Assembly (NCBI GenBank): GCA_030583885.1
Contig: CP129480.1
Span: 3,970,714 to 4,034,713, forward strand
DNA from: Anaerolineales bacterium
GTDB lineage: Bacteria; Chloroflexota; Anaerolineae; Anaerolineales; Villigracilaceae
Reading direction: 5' to 3'
Length of the DNA: 64,000 bases
Part shown: positions 48,172 to 57,563 of the stretch, piece by piece
Numbering within the stretch: position 1 is the first letter of the stretch
Layout of the letters: the number at the start of each line of letters is the position of its first letter
Notes under the pieces: generated by a model
What the model saw: the letters and a program-made list of their open reading frames with translations, nothing else
The model's database searches: none
Told to the model about the DNA's origin: nothing
Program-made: the position numbers and the translations under genes

Positions 48172-50439
48172 TTAAGTGAGGTCAAAGCGGTCGAGGTTCA
48201 TGACTTTGTTCCACGCCGCCACGAAGTCGCGCACGAACTTTTCCTTCGCATCGTCCTGAGCATAGACCTCGGCCAAGGCGCGCAACTGCGAGTTCGAGCC
48301 GAATACGAGGTCCACGCGCGTTCCAGTCCACTTGACTTCGCCAGTCTTGCGGTCGTGGGCGTTGAAGATGTCGGCGGCTTCCGAAGTGGGGTGCCAGACA
48401 ACGCCCATGTCGGTCAGGTTGACGAAGAAATCGTTGGTCAGCTTGCCAGCCTGTTTGGTGAACACGCCATGCTGTGTCCCGCCGACGTTTGCGCCGAGCA
48501 CACGCAGACCGCCGACCAGCACGGTCATTTCGGGCGCGCTGAGGGTCAGCAGTTGCGCCTTGTCCACCAGCATTTCTTCAGCGGATACGGTGTAGGTCGT
48601 CTTCTGGTAGTTGCGGAAGCCGTCCGCTTCGGGTTCGAGCACGGCGAAGGATTCGGCGTCGGTCTGGTCTTGCGTGGCGTCGGCGCGGCCCGGGGTGAAG
48701 GGAACTTCCACTTCGTAGCCAGCCGCCTTCGCCGCAGCTTCGACCGCCGCGCAGCCGCCCAGCACGATCAGGTCTGCCAGCGAAATTTTCTTGCCCTTCT
48801 TCTGGGCGCTGTTGAATTCCTGCTGAATGCCTTCGAGTGCGGAAAGAACCTTTGCCAATTGGGCAGGCTGATTCACGTCCCAGTCCTTCTGCGGAGCCAG
48901 GCGGATGCGCGCGCCATTGGCGCCGCCGCGCTTGTCCGAGCCGCGGAAGGTGGAGGCAGAAGCCCAGGCTGTAGAAACAAGCTCAGGCGTAGAAAGACCC
49001 GCATCCAGAATTTTGGCTTTGAGAGTCGAAATATCCTTCTTCGTCACCAGCGGATGATCCACAACGGGGAGCGGATCCTGCCAGATCAAATCTTCGGTTG
49101 GCACTTCCGCCCCAAGGTAGCGGACTTTGGGTCCCATGTCGCGATGGGTCAGTTTGAACCAGGCGCGGGCGAAGGCATCGGCAAACGCTTCGGGATTCTG
49201 GTGGAAGCGGCGCGAGATCGGTTCGTAGATCGGGTCAAAGCGCAGCGACAGGTCAGCCGTGGTCATCATCGGCGGATGTTTCTTCGACGGGTCGTGCGCG
49301 TCGGGAATCATGTGCTCGGGCTTGCAGTTTTTGGGAGTCCACTGCTGCGCGCCTGCCGGGCTTTTGACCAATTCCCATTCATAGCCAAAGAGCACGTCGA
49401 AGTAGCCCATGTCCCACTGGGTGGGGTTGGGTTTCCAGGCACCTTCGATGCCGCTGGATGTGGTGTGGACGCCCACGCCGCTGCCGAGGCTGTTCTTCCA
49501 GCCCAAGCCCATTTCTTCGAGCGGGGCAGCTTCGGGTTCGCGTCCGACCAGTTTCGGGTCGCCGGCGCCGTGCGCCTTGCCGAAAGTGTGTCCACCAGCG
49601 ACGAGCGCGACGGTTTCTTCATCGTTCATCGCCATGCGGGCGAAAGTCTCACGCACATCAATGCCCGAAGCGACCGGGTCGGGGTTGCCATCCGGGCCTT
49701 CGGGGTTGACATAGATCAAGCCCATCTGCACTGCGGCCAGCGGGTTCTCCAGGTTGCGCCCATGCATCTTCCCATCCGCCGTGTCGTCGGACACGAGCAC
49801 CGCGCCCTCTTTTTCGACGCCCTCGGAACCGTGGGCGTAGCGAATGTCGCCGCCCAGCCATTTGTCTTCACTACCCCAATAGACATCTTCCTCAGGCTGC
49901 CAGATGTCGGCGCGTCCCCCGCCAAAACCGAAGGTCTTGAAGCCCATGCTTTCGAGCGCCACATTGCCCGCCAGAATCATCAGGTCAGCCCAAGAGAGTT
50001 TGTTGCCGTATTTGCGTTTGATGGGCCAGAGCAGACGGCGCGCCTTGTCGAGGTTGACGTTGTCGGGCCAGCTGTTCAGCGGCGCAAAACGCTGACTGCC
50101 GGTGCCGCCACCGCCGCGTCCATCGGCTGTGCGGTAGGTGCCGGCGCTGTGCCAGGCCATACGGATCATCAGTCCGCCGTAGTGACCCCAGTCGGCGGGC
50201 CACCATTCCTGCGAATTGGTCATCAGGTCGGCTAAGTCTTTCTTGACCGCCGCCAGGTCGAGCTTCTTGAATTCCTTGGCGTAATTGAAATCAGCATCCA
50301 TCGGGTTGGAAGCGGGTGCGTGCTGGTGCAAAATATTCAGGTTCAGTTGATTAGGCCACCATTCGCGGTTGGATGTTCCCCGGCTGGCAGTCGTGCTGCC
50401 AGCTTTGCCTGTGATCGGGCACTTGCTTTCTTCGCTCAT
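48172..50439 (-). CDS. katG: Catalase-peroxidase
   Basis: Bifunctional haem enzyme that removes hydrogen peroxide. Distal triad R93, W96 and H97 in IRMAWHSAGTYR; the Trp of the Met-Tyr-Trp adduct is the same W96, with the Tyr in LIYVNPEGPDG. Proximal His in LVAGGHTFGKAHG. The C-terminal half repeats the fold without haem ligands. 755 aa. AAGGAG lies 8 nt before the ATG ending at 50439. A long open frame exists on the opposite strand but is only the shadow of biased codon use. Confidence 0.97.
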   Translation of the reverse strand: MSEESKCPITGKAGSTTASRGTSNREWWPNQLNLNILHQHAPASNPMDADFNYAKEFKKLDLAAVKKDLADLMTNSQEWWPADWGHYGGLMIRMAWHSAGTYRTADGRGGGGTGSQRFAPLNSWPDNVNLDKARRLLWPIKRKYGNKLSWADLMILAGNVALESMGFKTFGFGGGRADIWQPEEDVYWGSEDKWLGGDIRYAHGSEGVEKEGAVLVSDDTADGKMHGRNLENPLAAVQMGLIYVNPEGPDGNPDPVASGIDVRETFARMAMNDEETVALVAGGHTFGKAHGAGDPKLVGREPEAAPLEEMGLGWKNSLGSGVGVHTTSSGIEGAWKPNPTQWDMGYFDVLFGYEWELVKSPAGAQQWTPKNCKPEHMIPDAHDPSKKHPPMMTTADLSLRFDPIYEPISRRFHQNPEAFADAFARAWFKLTHRDMGPKVRYLGAEVPTEDLIWQDPLPVVDHPLVTKKDISTLKAKILDAGLSTPELVSTAWASASTFRGSDKRGGANGARIRLAPQKDWDVNQPAQLAKVLSALEGIQQEFNSAQKKGKKISLADLIVLGGCAAVEAAAKAAGYEVEVPFTPGRADATQDQTDAESFAVLEPEADGFRNYQKTTYTVSAEEMLVDKAQLLTLSAPEMTVLVGGLRVLGANVGGTQHGVFTKQAGKLTNDFFVNLTDMGVVWHPTSEAADIFNAHDRKTGEVKWTGTRVDLVFGSNSQLRALAEVYAQDDAKEKFVRDFVAAWNKVMNLDRFDLT

Positions 50440-50564
50440 TTTTATTCTCCTTATGATATATAAGTAAAGGCAGTGATAAATCACTACGCAAAAAAGCACA
50501 ACATCATTTTAATCATATACCCAGCCATGAATATGTAACGTTGCATTCGTCATTATTTGGATGG
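50440..50564. promoter_or_regulatory. katG upstream region with palindrome
   Basis: AGTGAT, AA, ATCACT (50472-50485), a 14-bp near-perfect palindrome 33 nt before the start. On the minus strand TTGTGC, a 17-nt gap and TATCAC could be the promoter, putting the palindrome over the -10. It does not match the PerR or Fur box I know. Confidence 0.5.
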
Positions 50565-51476
50565 TCATTCGGCCCAAGTTCTCGCGCCCGCCAAAAACGA
50601 CTTTCCGCTCATGGACTTCTTCCCAGCCGGCTGCACTTCATCCAGGATGAGAATCCCGCCTCCTGCCCCGACCGCAGGCTGATCCTGAACAACCAACTTC
50701 TTCCCCGCTGATTCATGCCCCGCTTCCACATGCACGCGATGGACCTTGAGAATCGTCCCATCAAAATCCAGGAACGCCCCCGGCCACGGGTTCATTGCAC
50801 GGACTCTTCGCTCCAAATCGTTAACGGGACGTGTGAAATCGAGCCTGCCGTCCTCCTTTTTCAACAGAGGCGCATAGGTTGCGGCTTCTTCGGGCTGAGG
50901 CACAGGCTGAATTTTGCCGGATAAATAATCGGGCAGTGTTTCGATCAGCAAATCCGCTCCCAGCGTGGATAATGTTTGGGTGACCGAACCAGCCGTATGG
51001 TCAGGCATGAGGCGGATGGATCGCTTTGCCAGCATGGGTCCTGTATCCAAGCCCACATCCATTTTCATGATGGTCACACCCGTCTCTTCATCTCCGGCGA
51101 GGAGGGCGGCATTGATGGGCGCCGCGCCGCGCCAGCGCGGCAGGAGCGAAGCATGGACGTTGACGCATCCATATTTCGGAAGATCGAGGATGGTCTTCTT
51201 CAAGATTTGACCAAATGCCGCAACAACGATGAGATCAGGGTTCCATGACTGAAGTCGTTTCAGGGCTTCGGGCTCGCGTAGTTTTTCGGGCTGGATAACG
51301 GGAAGGTTCAATTCCAGGGCAAGGGTTTTCACAGGTGGTGCTTTGTGTTCACGGCCGCGCCCGGAGGCGCGGTCCGGCTGGGTGACGACGCCAACCACAT
51401 CATAGTTCTGTGCAAGCAGGCGCAGGGCCGGCAGTGCGAAATCGGGCGAGCCCATGAAAGCAACTTTGATGGACAT
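50565..51476 (-). CDS. fmt: Methionyl-tRNA formyltransferase
   Basis: Formylates initiator Met-tRNA with 10-formyl-THF. Motifs: VAFMGSPDFALPALRLL at the start, GCVNVHASLLPRWRGAAPI with the catalytic Asn-His, MKMDVGLDTGPML with Asp, and a C-terminal OB-like domain from about 205. 303 aa, normal. Peptide deformylase (def), often adjacent, is not here. It stands alone between katG and the divergent DUF4870 gene. Confidence 0.96.
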   Translation of the reverse strand: MSIKVAFMGSPDFALPALRLLAQNYDVVGVVTQPDRASGRGREHKAPPVKTLALELNLPVIQPEKLREPEALKRLQSWNPDLIVVAAFGQILKKTILDLPKYGCVNVHASLLPRWRGAAPINAALLAGDEETGVTIMKMDVGLDTGPMLAKRSIRLMPDHTAGSVTQTLSTLGADLLIETLPDYLSGKIQPVPQPEEAATYAPLLKKEDGRLDFTRPVNDLERRVRAMNPWPGAFLDFDGTILKVHRVHVEAGHESAGKKLVVQDQPAVGAGGGILILDEVQPAGKKSMSGKSFLAGARTWAE

Positions 51477-51598
51477 GTGCAAATTTTAACACACTGCCAA
51501 GGCATGGTACTAAAGTACGAAGGTTTTGATTTGCGTTTTGACTTGAAAGGTTGTAAAATACTGTAAATCCAAACCCAACTTATTCGGAGGAATAAAAT

Positions 51599-51910
51599 AT
51601 GTCTCAAGAATCAATGAATCCTGAAATCAGCAGTGATGACAAGCTGTGGGCTGCGCTCGGTTATTTGATCCCCCTGATCGCTCTCATTGTATTGTTCATG
51701 GAAGACAAGAAGAGCCGGCCGTACGTAAAATTCAATGCGGTTCAGTCCCTGGTCGCCACGGTCGTGCTTTCCATCATTTCAACGGTAACCTGCGGCTTTG
51801 GCGCCGTGCTGTTCCTTGTCATACTCTACTGGGCTTATCAGGCATATCAGGGTCAGGATGTGCGCATCCCGATGATCAGCGATTTCATTCGCAACCAGGG
51901 CTGGGCATAA
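51599..51910 (+). CDS. Small DUF4870-like membrane protein
   Basis: 103 aa. Begins with an acidic soluble stretch (ISSDDKLWAALGYLIPL), then three membrane segments with the VKFNAVQSL motif typical of DUF4870/Tic20-like proteins. Function unknown; the fold is related to chloroplast Tic20. GGAGGA lies before the ATG. A strong terminator separates it from a longer member of the same family. Confidence 0.8.
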   Translation: MSQESMNPEISSDDKLWAALGYLIPLIALIVLFMEDKKSRPYVKFNAVQSLVATVVLSIISTVTCGFGAVLFLVILYWAYQAYQGQDVRIPMISDFIRNQGWA

Positions 51911-51923
51911 CCCATCCGCCTAC

Positions 51924-51958
51924 AAAAAGGACTCGCAGAAATTCTGCGAGTCCTTTTT
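51924..51958. terminator. Terminator after the first DUF4870 gene
   Basis: AAAAAGGACTCGCAGAA and TTCTGCGAGTCCTTTTT form a long perfect stem around a single A, with T-run on the plus strand. Confidence 0.93.
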
Positions 51959-51996
51959 GTTTCCATGATAAACTCGTCCCATCATAAAAGGAGAAA

Positions 51997-52434
51997 ATGA
52001 TGAACGAACAAATACCTGCAACCCCTCCCGCCCCTCTCAGCCCCGAGGAAGAACGTCAATGGGCGATGATCGCTCATCTGGGCGTGCTGGTGAATTTGGT
52101 CTCAGGTTTTCTGGGGCCCGTTGTGCCGCTGGCAGTTTACATGATCTATAAGGACCGTTCGCGGTATGTGGCGTATCAATCCCTGCAGGGATTGATCTTC
52201 CAGCTCATCTGGTGGGTTGGCGGGGGCATCCTAACCGGCGTTGCATGGGCGATCACCGGCACGTTGAGCGCAGTGCTGATCGGCCTGCTGTGCATTCCTT
52301 TTGCCTGCATCATCAGCGCCATGCCCCTGGTGGCTTTGGGATACGGAGTGTACGGCGGCATCCAAGCCAGCCAGGGACAGGATTTCAAATACTGGCTTGT
52401 CGGCGACTGGGTGAGGAGCACATTGACCGGTTAA
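51997..52434 (+). CDS. DUF4870-family membrane protein
   Basis: 145 aa. Family pattern: EERQWAMIAHLGVLV, then a basic loop IYKDRSRYVAYQSLQGLIFQ, then two to three membrane segments ending in a GQDFKYWLVGDW tail. A relative of the gene 90 bp upstream. AAGGAG lies 7 nt before the ATGATG start. Role unknown. Confidence 0.82.
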   Translation: MMNEQIPATPPAPLSPEEERQWAMIAHLGVLVNLVSGFLGPVVPLAVYMIYKDRSRYVAYQSLQGLIFQLIWWVGGGILTGVAWAITGTLSAVLIGLLCIPFACIISAMPLVALGYGVYGGIQASQGQDFKYWLVGDWVRSTLTG

Positions 52435-52436
52435 TG

Positions 52437-52471
52437 AAAATCATCCCCTTCTTATGAAGGGGATGATTTTT
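52437..52471. terminator. Terminator after the second DUF4870 gene
   Basis: AAAATCATCCCCTTC, TTAT, GAAGGGGATGATTTTT: a perfect 15-bp stem with T-run, between convergent genes. Confidence 0.93.
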
Positions 52472-52488
52472 AAAATTTTGAAATGGGG

Positions 52489-53940
52489 TTACGGAATACT
52501 TCCCGAAATGTCCGTGCCAAGCCGTATTTCAATATCCACTGTTGCACTCGGATCGGGGCTGAAACGAATCTGCCTGTCTGAAATCCCGAAGGTGCTTTGC
52601 AGCCATTTAATCGTATACAGTTTTGGACCATACACGATCACAATCGTCTGGCTGTAGCCTTCCGGAGATCCGGCCACTTCGGTGATGTTCATGCCATAGG
52701 TTTGGAAGAGCGCACCAGCGCGTTGATCCAGACCCGAATAGGTGCCGTCCAGGATGCGCACGCGCGCTTCCTCCTCGCGCATCAGGGTTGCAGGATCACC
52801 CTGCGCAATTGGGCTGAGCGCGCCGCCCGAGGTGAATATCTCATCGCGCAGGATGCGGATCTTGTCTGTAATGGGTTTTAGAACGCTGGCATCCTCCCCG
52901 CCAAGAATCGTATTATCAAAAGTTGCCATGCCCTGTTGAGGGTCGATCACCCCTGTCTTGATATTTTCCCTGGAAACATCCCTGCCCAACACAGCCAGTT
53001 CGATGGCGTCATCGAACGACATGTTGGTCTTTATCCCGCTGCCCAGCCGTTTATACAGGGTGGTAGAACGCCGAATGAATTCAGGGAAGTTGTGCGGTTC
53101 AAAAATTATTTTTTGCAGGGCGAGAATCACTTCCTGCTGTCGGCGGGCACGATCTGCATCACCGCCGGATGTTTTGCGGTGGCGGGCGTACGCCAGCACC
53201 TTCCACCCTTCGCACAATTGACGATTCCCGGCGGTCAGGCGCACTTTATCCAATCCAGGACCAATGGGGTCCAGGACCATTGTTTCAGTGGGGTGGACAT
53301 CAAGACATCCACCTATGGAGACAAGCTCATCAACCATGATTACAAATACATTGAAATCCACCTGCACGTAATAATCCACGGGCACGCCAATAAATTGGGA
53401 AACCGTCTTCATGGCAAGCCCGGGGCCGCCGCCAGGCAGGAGGGCGCCCTCTCCACTGGGATAGGCCGTGTTGATGCGGCTGTAGCCAAACCCGGGGATG
53501 TTTACCCACATATCGCGCGGGATGGAAAGCATACCCGCCGTCTTACTAATGGGGTCCACGGTAAACAGGATCATGGAGTCGGTTCGGGGCGGACCGTTAT
53601 TTTCCTCCAGATCACGGGCATCAAGACCAATAAAAAGGATGTTGATGCGGCTGGCGCCATCCCACGCGGGAGGCAAGTCAGCACCAGGGGCAATCGGCGC
53701 AGGCGGAAGGTCGGCAACCGGCGTGCCCTGTTCATCCACCGCAAACCCGGAACCGCCTGAAACCTCCCCGCAACTGGCAGGGGGTATGCCCGGCAGGTCG
53801 GTCAGGTTCCAACAAGTGGCAAGCCCCTTTATAAAGATGAACGCAGTAATACCTAACACCGCAGTCACCCCCCAGAAGATCATTTGTTTTATAGTGGGCT
53901 TTCCAATTTTTATGTTTTTCAGGATTTCAAGTCTATTCAT
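52489..53940 (-). CDS. LytR-CpsA-Psr (LCP) family wall-polymer ligase
   Basis: Attaches undecaprenyl-linked glycans to peptidoglycan on the outer face. One N-terminal membrane anchor (about 20-42), an extracytoplasmic linker, and the LCP domain from about 100: INILFIGLDARD, RTDSMILFTVDP, MLSIPRDMWVNIPG and YSRINTAYPSGE with the conserved Arg/Asp residues. A LytR_C domain of about 90 residues follows at the end. 483 aa. Followed on this strand by no gene; upstream neighbours are HEAT, Trm112-like and VanW genes. Confidence 0.93.
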   Translation of the reverse strand: MNRLEILKNIKIGKPTIKQMIFWGVTAVLGITAFIFIKGLATCWNLTDLPGIPPASCGEVSGGSGFAVDEQGTPVADLPPAPIAPGADLPPAWDGASRINILFIGLDARDLEENNGPPRTDSMILFTVDPISKTAGMLSIPRDMWVNIPGFGYSRINTAYPSGEGALLPGGGPGLAMKTVSQFIGVPVDYYVQVDFNVFVIMVDELVSIGGCLDVHPTETMVLDPIGPGLDKVRLTAGNRQLCEGWKVLAYARHRKTSGGDADRARRQQEVILALQKIIFEPHNFPEFIRRSTTLYKRLGSGIKTNMSFDDAIELAVLGRDVSRENIKTGVIDPQQGMATFDNTILGGEDASVLKPITDKIRILRDEIFTSGGALSPIAQGDPATLMREEEARVRILDGTYSGLDQRAGALFQTYGMNITEVAGSPEGYSQTIVIVYGPKLYTIKWLQSTFGISDRQIRFSPDPSATVDIEIRLGTDISGSIP

Positions 53941-53953
53941 TTTTTCAAAAACC

Positions 53954-54517
53954 TCAGGGCTTAATATATACCATATTCAGCCCAAGCCGTTCCAAGCCTT
54001 CCTGTGCCCAGTACTGCAGCACGGCGGACTCTTCGCCCATACATTTCATCATCACTGGGATGGCACGATGATCACCGATCTCGCACAATGCACGCAACGC
54101 CAGAATGCGGATGCCTGTCGGCGCCTCGTTCATGAGCTCGAGCAGGCTCGACACCGAGGGGCTTCCAATTTTCACGAGGGCATTGCCTGCCAGCCCCGCC
54201 GTAAGCGGATCATCATCTGTAAGGGAGCGGGTCAACGCCTCCACCGCATCTGCATGCGGATGACTGCACAAGGCGAGGGTAGTGGCGGCACGCACCTCAG
54301 GGGATGAGTCGCTCAAGAGCGGAAGCAGGTCAACGGTCCGTGCGTGAGGCGAGGCGGCAAGGGCACGCACCCCCCACCAGCGGGTATCTGCTTCTTCTGC
54401 GCGAGTTAAATCCAGCAGGGCGGGAAGCGCCGCCAACCCCAGGGCTGTGAGCGCGGGAATGGAATTTTCAGCGCGTTCGTCATCCCCACTGGTCAATTCA
54501 GCGAGAAGGTCTTCCAT
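53954..54517 (-). CDS. HEAT-repeat protein
   Basis: 187 aa of paired helices in four to five HEAT/PBS-lyase-like repeats (LPALLDLTRAEEADTRWWGV, LLPLLSDSSPEVRAATTLAL and later units). A protein-interaction scaffold with no catalytic motif. I start at the ATG ending at 54517; it comes 1 nt after the stop of the Trm112-like gene, so the two are coupled. Partner unknown. Confidence 0.78.
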   Translation of the reverse strand: MEDLLAELTSGDDERAENSIPALTALGLAALPALLDLTRAEEADTRWWGVRALAASPHARTVDLLPLLSDSSPEVRAATTLALCSHPHADAVEALTRSLTDDDPLTAGLAGNALVKIGSPSVSSLLELMNEAPTGIRILALRALCEIGDHRAIPVMMKCMGEESAVLQYWAQEGLERLGLNMVYIKP

Positions 54518-54518
54518 T

Positions 54519-54737
54519 TTATCTGGCAGGCGGGGGGATGGGGAGCGCGTCCTGTGCGGTGCCGATCCACTTATCCCCTTCGTCAATCAGCATGACGGGG
54601 ATGTCATCCACGATTGGGTATTTGCGTCCGCAATCCTGGCAGATAAGCCACGTGTCCTTGTGCAATACCAACATGCCGTCTTTTTCACGCACGCAATGCG
54701 GACAACGCAATATTTCAAGTAGTTCTGAACTGACCAT
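54519..54737 (-). CDS. Trm112-family zinc-ribbon protein
   Basis: 72 aa. Two Cys pairs (CPHC near 12-15 and CQDC near 33-36) in the order ILRCPHC ... LICQDCGRKYPIVDDIPVML, the signature of the UPF0434/Trm112 family. Eukaryotic Trm112 activates methyltransferases; bacterial relatives are small proteins of unclear role. GGAG lies before the ATG. Coupled to the downstream HEAT gene. Confidence 0.88.
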   Translation of the reverse strand: MVSSELLEILRCPHCVREKDGMLVLHKDTWLICQDCGRKYPIVDDIPVMLIDEGDKWIGTAQDALPIPPPAR

Positions 54738-54791
54738 GTAGTTCTCCTTTTTCAGGCAGGGATTGTACCATGCGGAAATACCGTGATTAAT

Positions 54792-56657
54792 TCAGGTATT
54801 TGGAGAGAGGCAAATCTTGTTCTTTTTGGCCAACCTTTCAGGTTCCTCGGTTCCAGCACCATACTGACAGACTGCACGCCAGGGTTCGTAGTGGGTGAAG
54901 AATTTATCCGAGAAATAGACCTGTCCACCACGCCAAACGCTGCGGTTGACGGTCACATCCGCGCCCTGCGCGGCGTAATCCACCTGCGAGATCTGGTTCA
55001 CTTTCAATTCGGGGTTTTCCTCGAAGACCGGCGAAGGCGCCGGGACAACGTTGGTGGGACCGCTTGTCTCCCAGGTCACACTGCGTCCATCGGAGGTGGA
55101 ATAAAACTTCCACGTGATGGTGCGTGCGGCAGCATTAACATAGGTTTCCATCAAGAGCCAGTAGGGGGTGTCGTTCTGGAATTTGAAATCCACAAGCGGG
55201 AAGAAGACGGCGGCATCCAAACCCGCCAGCCGGGTATCCGTTGCGCCGCTGCGGTCCATCTCGTAATAGGATACGCGGTAGGCATGCGAATAACGTTCGA
55301 TGACCGGGTACCCGCCAAAGAACACCGTACGAAAGAGCGTGGTGCTGACCTGGCAGACACCACCGCCAACGCCCTTGATGGTACGCCCGCCGTAAATGAT
55401 GAGCGCTTCTGCAAACCCGTTCTCGAGGCTGATATCGCTGAGAATGGTCGCCATGGAAAAGACCTGGCCAGGGGCGATCAGTACGCCATGGAACTGGCTT
55501 GCGGCGGCTTCGATGTTTTGAATACGCGCGGCACTGGAACCGTAGAAATACGTCGTCTGTTCCGACACCAACTGGGTGATGCCCAATTCTGTGCCGGTGG
55601 CTGTATCAGCAACGGCAGGCTGTTGCTCGGCAACGCTCAACACAACGGCATGTTCACCGCGCAATAACGAATCATTGATCGCAAGGATGCTGGCTTCCAC
55701 ATCCATCACGCGGCCAATGGCAGATACATCTATCGGTTCGATCTGACCCGTTTCATCATTGAAAACGAAGCGCGCATTTTCGGGTTTGCGATCCACCAAA
55801 ACCTTCAAGTCATTCAACGAGCTGCGCAAGGCAACGGGACTCAGCCCGACTTGCATTTCCACCGACCCGCCATGATCCAGGACTTCCACCGCGAGCATGT
55901 TCGCAACGACGGGGATGTCAAAGGTCCATGGACCGGGATCACCCTGGCGATAATTCGGCACGGTGATCGTCAGCGGCCGGCTGAGGATACGGCGCGCCGC
56001 ATCCGCCTGCGAAGAGACATCCAGCAGTTTTGGCGAAGTCTCCCGAATGACGAGAGGCACTTCCCCGTCGCGGAAGGACTGCAATTGGGAGCCGAGATAG
56101 ATCAAGGTGGCGTCCAGATTTAACGAACGACCCAGGCGACCAGGCTCTGAAACCACGTTCGTTCCCTCCACGCGAAGACTTGCCTCCACAACGGACTGAT
56201 CCACCTGCGCTGCAATATTTTGCAGATAGGTGTACGCCACACGCTGGTCAAATATGACAACAGGAGAAACGTCAGAGCCAAGTCCGCGCGCGCGGATCTG
56301 GTTTGCAAGGGCGGCGAACAGCCCGCCCTTACGTCCATGCCCATAGGCGGCAAGGGCGCTTGCTGTAGGGTCGAAGACCATGCCCAGTTCCACGGGAGAG
56401 GCGACCCACACTTTTTCTGCGTCGCGGAATAATACCTTCCCGGTGATGGGATAGGACAGGGTCTGATTCAATTTCAACGCGGCGGCGTTTGGTGAGAGAC
56501 CGGAGAGGTCCACGCCCGCGACGGAGACGCCGGGGAAAATACGTCCCGCGTAAACCAGTTGATATCCGATCATCCAAAAAAGGACAATGGCAATGAACAG
56601 TACAAATCCTGCAATGAACGCGGCAAGGATATGATTCATCAGATTACGGCGAGACAT
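54792..56657 (-). CDS. VanW-family protein with peptidoglycan-binding-like repeats (YoaR-like)
   Basis: About 621 aa. Single membrane anchor near residues 8-32, then two PG_binding_4-like domains (about 50-320). The VanW domain follows at about 380-545: FSMATILSDISLENGFAEAL, GGGVCQVSTTLFR, ERYSHAYRVSYYEMDRSGATD. A G5-like beta tail ends the protein. Despite the name it is not a resistance determinant by itself; the family is linked to the outer wall. The ATG ending at 56657 has GGAT upstream, and another four codons earlier is possible. Confidence 0.9.
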   Translation of the reverse strand: MSRRNLMNHILAAFIAGFVLFIAIVLFWMIGYQLVYAGRIFPGVSVAGVDLSGLSPNAAALKLNQTLSYPITGKVLFRDAEKVWVASPVELGMVFDPTASALAAYGHGRKGGLFAALANQIRARGLGSDVSPVVIFDQRVAYTYLQNIAAQVDQSVVEASLRVEGTNVVSEPGRLGRSLNLDATLIYLGSQLQSFRDGEVPLVIRETSPKLLDVSSQADAARRILSRPLTITVPNYRQGDPGPWTFDIPVVANMLAVEVLDHGGSVEMQVGLSPVALRSSLNDLKVLVDRKPENARFVFNDETGQIEPIDVSAIGRVMDVEASILAINDSLLRGEHAVVLSVAEQQPAVADTATGTELGITQLVSEQTTYFYGSSAARIQNIEAAASQFHGVLIAPGQVFSMATILSDISLENGFAEALIIYGGRTIKGVGGGVCQVSTTLFRTVFFGGYPVIERYSHAYRVSYYEMDRSGATDTRLAGLDAAVFFPLVDFKFQNDTPYWLLMETYVNAAARTITWKFYSTSDGRSVTWETSGPTNVVPAPSPVFEENPELKVNQISQVDYAAQGADVTVNRSVWRGGQVYFSDKFFTHYEPWRAVCQYGAGTEEPERLAKKNKICLSPNT

Positions 56658-56810
56658 GAGTGTATCCATGCGAATGATTATAACGAAAAAATCCCCCGCA
56701 TTTGCAGTGTTTATATAAGTTTTAGATTAGGAACGCGGATGTACAAGCCATAATACATAGGAAGCATCCCATCTTTTCACGGTACAATCTGAAAATCCCA
56801 GAGGAGCAAA

Positions 56811-57545
56811 ATGATCGAAGAACAGATTCCAGATGAACCCGCGCAGGAAAGGTCAAAACCGCATTGGAGGATATGGCTTGCCGCCGGCGGATGCTCGGTA
56901 TTGATATGCGCCGGCATCTTCAGCGGTGCACTTGTCCTTTTCGGCGGAGATTACATCAGGCAGTTTGTTCCAGCGAGCGTTCGGGTTGCGGAGGAAATTC
57001 CGCGCACGATGACACAAAGCAATACCATGGGCGACCCGAACGCGCCGGTCCACATCATAGAGTACGGCGATTTTCAGTGTCCATACTGCCTGAAATTTTG
57101 GAGGGAGACTGAGCCTCAGTTGATCGAGGAATACGTGAACACAGGCAGGGTGTATTTCGAATATCGGTCCATGGGCGCGTTTCTAGGACCGGAATCCGCG
57201 TGGGCATCGGAGGGGGCATACTGCGCGGGCGACCAGGGAAACTTCTGGGAATATCATGACACGCTGTTTGTCAATTGGACAGGCGAGAACGTGGGCGATT
57301 ACACACAGGATAAACTTGTGAAGTATGCCGGGGCGCTCAATTTGAATTTGCAGGAGTTCGAAGCCTGCCTAAGCGAGGGGAAACACAAAAAGACGGTGGA
57401 ACAGGATGCGGCGCAGGCGCAGGCGGCGGGGGTCCGCGCCACGCCGACGTTCTTCATCAACGGGTTCAAAGTCGAAGGCGCACAGCCGTTTCAAATCCTG
57501 AAGGAATACATTGAAGAGGCGTTGAGGCAAAAGCCAAGTTTATAG
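56811..57545 (+). CDS. Membrane-anchored DsbA-type thiol oxidoreductase
   Basis: 244 aa. N-terminal membrane anchor (about 20-45), then a thioredoxin-like DsbA domain with active site C90-P-Y-C93 in EYGDFQCPYCLKF and the cis-proline loop GVRATPTFFING. It oxidises or isomerises disulphides in exported proteins. GAGGAGC lies 5 nt before the ATG. A DNA methyltransferase starts 18 bp downstream but no functional link is evident. Confidence 0.92.
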   Translation: MIEEQIPDEPAQERSKPHWRIWLAAGGCSVLICAGIFSGALVLFGGDYIRQFVPASVRVAEEIPRTMTQSNTMGDPNAPVHIIEYGDFQCPYCLKFWRETEPQLIEEYVNTGRVYFEYRSMGAFLGPESAWASEGAYCAGDQGNFWEYHDTLFVNWTGENVGDYTQDKLVKYAGALNLNLQEFEACLSEGKHKKTVEQDAAQAQAAGVRATPTFFINGFKVEGAQPFQILKEYIEEALRQKPSL

Positions 57546-57563
57546 CCATGCGCTATAATCGCC

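Noticed and set aside
48355..50235. A 626-codon open frame on the plus strand opposite katG
   Set aside because: katG on the minus strand is complete with all active-site motifs; the opposite frame has no recognisable motif and arises from biased codon use.
51538..51566. Promoter TTGACT for the first DUF4870 gene
   Set aside because: No -10 lies at 16-18 nt; the candidates TAAAAT and TACTGT are 10 and 15 nt away.
54792..56657. VanW as a vancomycin-resistance gene
   Set aside because: No vanH, vanA or vanX genes are present; VanW domains with PG-binding-like repeats are general wall proteins.
57546..57563. Promoter for the methyltransferase at TATAAT 57554-57559
   Set aside because: There is no acceptable -35 at 16-18 nt, so I mention it only as a possible leaderless start.
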